8,700 bases of DNA, taken from the NCBI GenBank assembly GCA_023394655.1, contig JAEXAG010000038.1:1-8700 (forward strand). The letters are read 5' to 3'. The position numbers were made by a program, and so were the translations under genes. Positions within the stretch are counted from its first letter, which is position 1; every line of letters starts with the position of its first letter. Shown here piece after piece: positions 5,219 to 8,700 of this stretch. This stretch comes from Pseudomonadota bacterium (GTDB lineage Bacteria > Pseudomonadota > Gammaproteobacteria > Xanthomonadales > Xanthomonadaceae). The notes beneath the pieces were generated by a model that was given only the letters and a program-made list of their open reading frames with translations, was not told the origin of the DNA and searched no databases.

Positions 5219-6882
5219 GCGCCGGTGGCCTCCAGCGCGCGTTTCAGCGCGCGATGTTCGGGATCGATCGAGCGGGCGGTGTCGAACCAGCGTCGTGCTT
5301 CGTCACGCCGCCCCATGTTCCACAGCACTTCGGCAATGTGCGCGGCGACTTCGGCGTCGCGCATCAGGGCGAAGGCACGCCTCAGTTGCACCAGCGCCTC
5401 TTCGTGGCGGCCCAGCCGGTAGAGCACCCAGCCGTGGCTGTCGATGATGGCCGCGCTGCCGGGGTCGGCGACGCGCGCGCGGTCGATCAGCTCCAGCGCC
5501 TCCCGGTAGCGCGTGGTGCGGTCGGCCAGCGTGTAGCCCAGTGCGTTCAGGGCGGCGACGTTGTCGGGCTCGATCACCAGGAGCTTGCGCAGATCGGCCT
5601 CGGCGCGCGGGATGTCGTCGATCCGCTCCCATGCCAGCGCCCGCGAATAGAGGATGGCGAGATCGTCGGGGATGGCCGCCAGGCCGCGCGCGTAGGCATC
5701 GAATTCGCCCTCGCGATCACCATCCTCGCGGCGGAGTTCGGCTTCCGCAAGGTAAGCGTCGCGGCGCACGTCTTCATCGGCCTCGCCCCCGTCCTGCAGT
5801 GCGCGCAGGCGCTCGAAGGCTTCGGCCTGCCGCCCCATCGCATGCAGGGTGGTGGCGCTGCGGAGGCTGGCCAGCGTGTGCAGCTCGCCCTCCGCGATCG
5901 TCGCGTACCAGCCCAGCGCCTCGGCATGACGCTTCAGGCTTTCCGCCACCTGCCCCAGCAACAAGCGCTGCTGCGGGCTGGCCTCGTTCGACTCACGTTC
6001 CAGCTCCTCGTACAGCGCGGCCAGGCCGGCGTCATCCTTGGCCTGCGAAAGCATGGCCGCGCGCAGGGCACGGCTCTGCAGGTTCTGCGCGCCACGGGCA
6101 AGCACCGCGGCGGCCGCCGCAGGATCGCCCAGCGCCTCGTATTCGCCGGCCAGCGCCATCCGCATGCCCGGCAGCTCATCGAGCCGGTCGCGCAGGGCAT
6201 CCAGCTGGCTGCGGGCGCCCTCCAGGTTTCCGGATTCGCGCGCCAGGGCCGCCTGCAGCAACTGCACGCGGGCATCGCCGGGGAAGGCGCGCGCGGCATC
6301 CGCCACCAGCGCGTCCATCAGCGCCTGGTCCTGGAGGCGCTGCGCCAGCCCTGCCCAGGCCAGCATGGTCGAGGGTTCCTTCGCGTCCAGCAGTCCGCGC
6401 TCACGCAGTCGGCGCAGGACGCTGGCGGCCGGCCGGTTGTCCTTGCCGCCGGAGGACAGCGCGAACAAGGCCAGCCGCCAGCCGTTCGGATCCTCGTCCC
6501 GGAGCAGCTTCTCGGCGCCGGAAAACGCCCGCGAGGCCCGGCCCGCACGCAGGTTCACGGTGGTTTCCGCGGCCAGCAGCGCCAGCGAGGGCTGGCCTGC
6601 GCGCCGCCACAGCGTCAGGGCGTCGGCCGCGATGCGGTCCTCGTTGGCGAGCAGCGCGATGCGGGTGGCGCGTTCGGCCAGCGCGACATCGCCGGTGCGT
6701 CGCGCCGCCTCCAGATAGGCGCGGGCGGCATCGTCGAGGCGACCGGCCTGCAGCGCGAACTCGCCCGCCAGCACCGGCTCCAGCGCACGGTTGCCGGCGG
6801 GTTCCGCAGCCTGCGCGCCGGCGCCGAACAGCAACAGGCAGGCGAGCAGCAGGGCCGGCAGGCGGGGTGATTCGAAGGGCAT
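5215..6882 (-). CDS. Exported tetratricopeptide-repeat protein, syntenic with LbcA
   Basis: This is a 555-residue alpha-helical repeat protein. It begins with a signal peptide: one Arg, then a Leu/Ala-rich core at residues 8-22 and a likely signal peptidase I site AQA|AE after residue 25. LLAC at 12-15 is a poor lipobox because the hydrophobic core continues after it. TPR-like helix pairs are seen at about 33-65, 305-340 and, more clearly, in five consecutive units from about 374 to 544. The C-terminal part has the recurrent signature NALGYTLADR (445-455) and DSHGWVLYRLGRHEEAL (481-497). By position next to lolB and divergent from hemA it matches P. aeruginosa PA4667 (LbcA), a TPR lipoprotein that activates the CtpA protease against cell-wall hydrolases. 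Orthology of function is inferred. I chose the ATG at 6880-6882 because it gives the signal peptide; it lacks a clear Shine-Dalgarno. Upstream starts would run into hemA. Confidence 0.88.
   Translation of the reverse strand: MPFESPRLPALLLACLLLFGAGAQAAEPAGNRALEPVLAGEFALQAGRLDDAARAYLEAARRTGDVALAERATRIALLANEDRIAADALTLWRRAGQPSLALLAAETTVNLRAGRASRAFSGAEKLLRDEDPNGWRLALFALSSGGKDNRPAASVLRRLRERGLLDAKEPSTMLAWAGLAQRLQDQALMDALVADAARAFPGDARVQLLQAALARESGNLEGARSQLDALRDRLDELPGMRMALAGEYEALGDPAAAAAVLARGAQNLQSRALRAAMLSQAKDDAGLAALYEELERESNEASPQQRLLLGQVAESLKRHAEALGWYATIAEGELHTLASLRSATTLHAMGRQAEAFERLRALQDGGEADEDVRRDAYLAEAELRREDGDREGEFDAYARGLAAIPDDLAILYSRALAWERIDDIPRAEADLRKLLVIEPDNVAALNALGYTLADRTTRYREALELIDRARVADPGSAAIIDSHGWVLYRLGRHEEALVQLRRAFALMRDAEVAAHIAEVLWNMGRRDEARRWFDTARSIDPEHRALKRALEATGA
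5229..5233 (-). promoter_or_regulatory. Shine-Dalgarno of lolB inside the end of the TPR gene
   Basis: The minus strand reads GGAGG here, 10 nt before the ATG at 5218, within the last codons of the upstream gene. With the ATGA overlap it supports translationally coupled initiation at 5218 over the internal ATGs at 5206 and 5173. Confidence 0.5.
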
Positions 6883-6900
6883 GGGCGAGAGGCGTAAAAT
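6871..6900 (+). promoter_or_regulatory. Candidate hemA promoter (-10 TAAAAT)
   Basis: TAAAAT at 6895-6900 matches the sigma-70 -10 consensus at 5 of 6 positions. A weak -35-like TTCGAA (3 of 6) lies at 6871-6876 with an 18-bp spacer. Transcription would start near 6907, giving a 40-nt leader before the hemA ATG at 6947. This is inferred from consensus only. The same bases overlap an alternative in-frame ATG at 6899. Confidence 0.35.
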
Positions 6901-6946
6901 GCGCGATGGACCTGAACGACGCCAGCTTAATCGCAAGCCGCTGAAC
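6883..6946. promoter_or_regulatory. Divergent intergenic region between the TPR gene and hemA
   Basis: This 64-bp gap separates the two divergent units and is the only place where both start. On the plus strand it carries the TAAAAT candidate. I found no convincing -10/-35 pair for the minus strand, so the leftward promoter may lie inside the 5' part of hemA or be non-consensus. No operator-like dyad stands out. Confidence 0.5.
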
Positions 6947-8248
6947 ATGCCGAACGGCCCCACCTTCCATGCCCTGGGCATCAACCACCAGACCGCGCCG
7001 GTTGCCCTGCGCGAGCGTCTGGCCTTCGATGCCAATGCCCTGCCGGATGCGCTGGCCGCGCTGCGGTCGGTCCCCGGCGTGCACGAGGTGGCCCTGCTCT
7101 CCACCTGCAACCGCACCGAGCTCTACGCGCTGGCGGAGGGTGACGGCAGCATGCTGCAGGACTGGCTGGCCGAGCGCCCCGGCGAGCGCTTGCCGCTGGA
7201 CGCCTACCTCTACCGCCACCGCGACATGGATGCCGTGCGCCACCTGTTCCGGGTGGCCGCCGGGCTGGATTCGCTGGTGCTGGGCGAGCCGCAGATCCTC
7301 GGGCAAGTGAAGGATGCCTGGTCGATGGCGCGCGGCGCCGGCACCCTCGGCAGCCAGCTCGATCGCCTCTTCCAGCAGGCTTTCGGCACCGCCAAGCACG
7401 CCCGCACCCACACCCGCATCGGCCAGCACCCGGTGTCGGTGGCTTCCACCGCCGTGCGGCTGGCGCAGGACAGCTTCGCCCGGCTGGAAGAATCCACCGT
7501 GCTGCTGATCGGTGCCGGCGAAACCATCGAGCTGACCGCCAAACATGTTTCCGAAGGCCGGGTGAAGCGCCTGCTGGTGGCCAACCGCACGCTGGCACAT
7601 GCGCAGGAAATCGCCGGCCGCCACGGCGGCTTCGCCCTGCCCTTGGGCGAGCTGGATCGCCATCTGGCCGAAGCCGACATCGTGTTTTCCGCCACCGCCG
7701 CGCGCACCCCGGTGCTGACCCGCGAGCAGGTCGCCGCGGCACTGAAGACGCGCCGCCATCGCCCGATGATGCTGCTCGACCTGGCGGTCCCGCGCGACAT
7801 CGAGCCGGAAACCGCCGGCCTGCCCGACGTCTTCCTCTACACCGTGGATGATCTCGAGCGCGCGGTCGAGGACAACCGCCAGAGCCGGCGCGCGGCCGCC
7901 GAGGAGGCCGAGGTGATCGCCACGATGCACGCGCAGCGCTTCATGGAGCGCATGCGGCTCTCGCACAACGCCCTGCCGCTCAAGCAATTGCGGGCACACG
8001 GGCTGGCGGCGCAGGTGGAGGCGATGCGCAAGGCCGAGCGCCTGCTGCAAGCCGGCGGCGATCCGCAGGAAGCGCTCAACCTGCTCGCCCATACCCTGAC
8101 CAACCGGCTCCTTCATGCGCCGACGATCGCCCTGCGCGAAGCCGCGGCGGCCGGCGATTTCGAGCTGGCGCGGGCGATCAACCGCCTGTTCCCGACGAGC
8201 CAAGGCGACGAGGACGACGATGCTGCCGACGCTCCGCCGCAAGCTTGA
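6947..8248 (+). CDS. hemA: Glutamyl-tRNA reductase
   Basis: This cytoplasmic enzyme reduces Glu-tRNA(Glu) with NADPH to glutamate-1-semialdehyde, the first committed step of C5-pathway haem and tetrapyrrole synthesis. The 433 residues contain the N-terminal LGINHQTAPVALRER motif and the catalytic Cys54 in STCNRTELY. The tRNA/substrate segment GLDSLVLGEPQILGQVK follows at 107-122. The NADPH-binding GAGETIE is at 189-195, followed by VANRTLAHAQE. The C-terminal dimerisation helices (about 310-415) end in LLAHTLTNRLLH and an acidic tail. The ATG at 6947 fits the family N-terminus but has no Shine-Dalgarno. An in-frame ATG at 6899 with GAGAGG 6 nt upstream would add 16 residues rich in Arg and Asn. 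The gene is divergent from the TPR-lolB unit and overlaps prfA by 29 bp, an arrangement common in gammaproteobacteria. Confidence 0.97.
   Translation: MPNGPTFHALGINHQTAPVALRERLAFDANALPDALAALRSVPGVHEVALLSTCNRTELYALAEGDGSMLQDWLAERPGERLPLDAYLYRHRDMDAVRHLFRVAAGLDSLVLGEPQILGQVKDAWSMARGAGTLGSQLDRLFQQAFGTAKHARTHTRIGQHPVSVASTAVRLAQDSFARLEESTVLLIGAGETIELTAKHVSEGRVKRLLVANRTLAHAQEIAGRHGGFALPLGELDRHLAEADIVFSATAARTPVLTREQVAAALKTRRHRPMMLLDLAVPRDIEPETAGLPDVFLYTVDDLERAVEDNRQSRRAAAEEAEVIATMHAQRFMERMRLSHNALPLKQLRAHGLAAQVEAMRKAERLLQAGGDPQEALNLLAHTLTNRLLHAPTIALREAAAAGDFELARAINRLFPTSQGDEDDDAADAPPQA
8210..8214 (+). promoter_or_regulatory. Shine-Dalgarno of prfA inside hemA
   Basis: GAGGA lies in the codons for the acidic tail of HemA, 5 nt before the prfA ATG at 8220. 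It fixes that start and suggests prfA translation depends on ribosomes traversing the end of hemA. Confidence 0.6.
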
Positions 8249-8700
8249 AGCGCTTGCGGAGCGCCGCGACGAACTGGAACGCCTGCTCGCCGACCCGGCG
8301 GTGATCGGCGACCAGGACGCGTTCCGCCGCCTTTCGCGCGAATTCTCCCGGCTGGAGCCGGTCGCGGCGGCACTGGCCGCCGAGCAGCGCGCGCGCGCCG
8401 ATCTCGATGCGGCGATGGAGCTGCGCGCCGATCCCGAGTTCGCGGAAATGGCCGGCGAGGAAATCGCCGCCGCCGAAGCCCGCATCGCCACGCTCGAAGC
8501 GGAGTTGATGGGTCATCTGGTGCCGCGCGATGCCCGCGACGATGCCGGCCTGTACCTCGAGCTGCGCGCGGGGACCGGCGGCGACGAGGCGGCGATCTTC
8601 GCCGGCGACCTGTTCCGCATGTACTCGCGCTATGCCGAGCGGATGGGCTGGAAGGTGGAAGTGGAATCGGCCAATCCCGGCGAACACGGCGGCTTCCGCG
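8220..8700 (+). CDS. prfA: Peptide chain release factor 1 (RF1), N-terminal part
   Basis: RF1 recognises UAA and UAG in the ribosomal A site and triggers peptide release. The reading frame opens at ATG 8220 and runs off the window after 160 codons, a bit under half of the usual roughly 360. The N-terminal helical domain (about 1-100) starts MLPTLRRKLEALAERRDEL, which aligns with the E. coli RF1 start. The class I release-factor motif RAGTGGDEAA is at 116-125, followed by IFAGDLFRMYSRYAE. The latter favours RF1 over RF2. The PxT anticodon-like tripeptide and the GGQ motif lie outside the window and cannot be checked. The gene overlaps the hemA 3' end by 29 bp in another frame. In related genomes prmC, the GGQ methyltransferase, comes next. 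Confidence 0.96.
   Translation, partial: MLPTLRRKLEALAERRDELERLLADPAVIGDQDAFRRLSREFSRLEPVAAALAAEQRARADLDAAMELRADPEFAEMAGEEIAAAEARIATLEAELMGHLVPRDARDDAGLYLELRAGTGGDEAAIFAGDLFRMYSRYAERMGWKVEVESANPGEHGGFR

Noticed and set aside
5179..6870. A 563-codon plus-strand open frame opposite the TPR gene
   Set aside because: The minus-strand frame has a signal peptide and TPR periodicity. The plus-strand one is a Gln/Arg/Gly-rich mirror of it.
6946..6949. The minus-strand ATG at 6948 as the start of the TPR protein
   Set aside because: It arises from the palindrome CATG at the hemA start, would add 22 basic residues before the signal peptide and would cover the whole divergent gap.
6401..8491. A 696-codon minus-strand open frame covering hemA
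   Set aside because: HemA on the plus strand carries the catalytic and NADPH motifs. The antisense frame has none and overlaps two real genes.
1..8700. A novel defence, mobile or biosynthetic system
   Set aside because: Every gene of normal size is a recognised housekeeping family in conserved synteny. There are no transposases, integrases, direct-repeat arrays or compositional breaks.

Overview
This window is a GC-rich housekeeping segment of a gammaproteobacterial chromosome. The most likely source is the Xanthomonadales/Lysobacteraceae group. The evidence is the gene order, the close resemblance of HemA and bL25 to my memory of Xanthomonas-type sequences, strongly G/C-biased third codon positions, and TGA stops in seven of the eight genes whose ends are visible. 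I see no mobile element, phage gene, CRISPR array, defence system or foreign-looking base composition. I did not find a previously undescribed multi-gene system.

Layout: two divergent transcription units meet in a 64-bp gap (6883-6946). Leftward on the minus strand, in transcription order, run a TPR-repeat exported protein (syntenic with Pseudomonas LbcA), lolB, ispE, tRNA-Gln(UUG), prs, rplY (bL25), pth and ychF. Rightward on the plus strand run hemA and the first 160 codons of prfA, which leaves the window. The leftward unit is tightly packed. The TPR gene and lolB overlap as ATGA, lolB and ispE overlap by 8 nt, and the ispE stop codon lies partly inside tRNA-Gln. rplY and pth are either 44 bp apart or overlap as GTGA, depending on the pth start. 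The only larger gaps are 75 bp (tRNA-prs), 104 bp (prs-rplY) and 64 bp (pth-ychF). Each contains GC-rich hairpins but no U-tract terminator, so long co-transcription is plausible.

How the genes fit together: most serve translation or the supply of its substrates. HemA uses charged glutamyl-tRNA to start haem synthesis. RF1 (prfA) terminates translation. tRNA-Gln, bL25, peptidyl-tRNA hydrolase and the ribosome-associated ATPase YchF act in or around the ribosome. Prs makes PRPP for nucleotides and for histidine and tryptophan. IspE is in the MEP isoprenoid pathway, and LolB plus the TPR protein belong to the outer-membrane/envelope side. This order is the one I recall around hemA-lolB-ispE-prs in Pseudomonas, and E. 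coli keeps part of it.

The most notable details are regulatory or architectural. The ispE UAG stop shares its A and G with the first two bases of mature tRNA-Gln, so 5' processing of the tRNA would remove the stop from the ispE mRNA. The tRNA T-stem has a U-U mismatch. The prs-rplY gap holds mutually exclusive hairpins, and a 9-bp stem-loop follows pth. A 12-bp tandem repeat encodes the acidic Gly-Glu tail of bL25 and touches a possible pth start. The hemA start is ambiguous because the same bases read as a -10 box or as a start codon.
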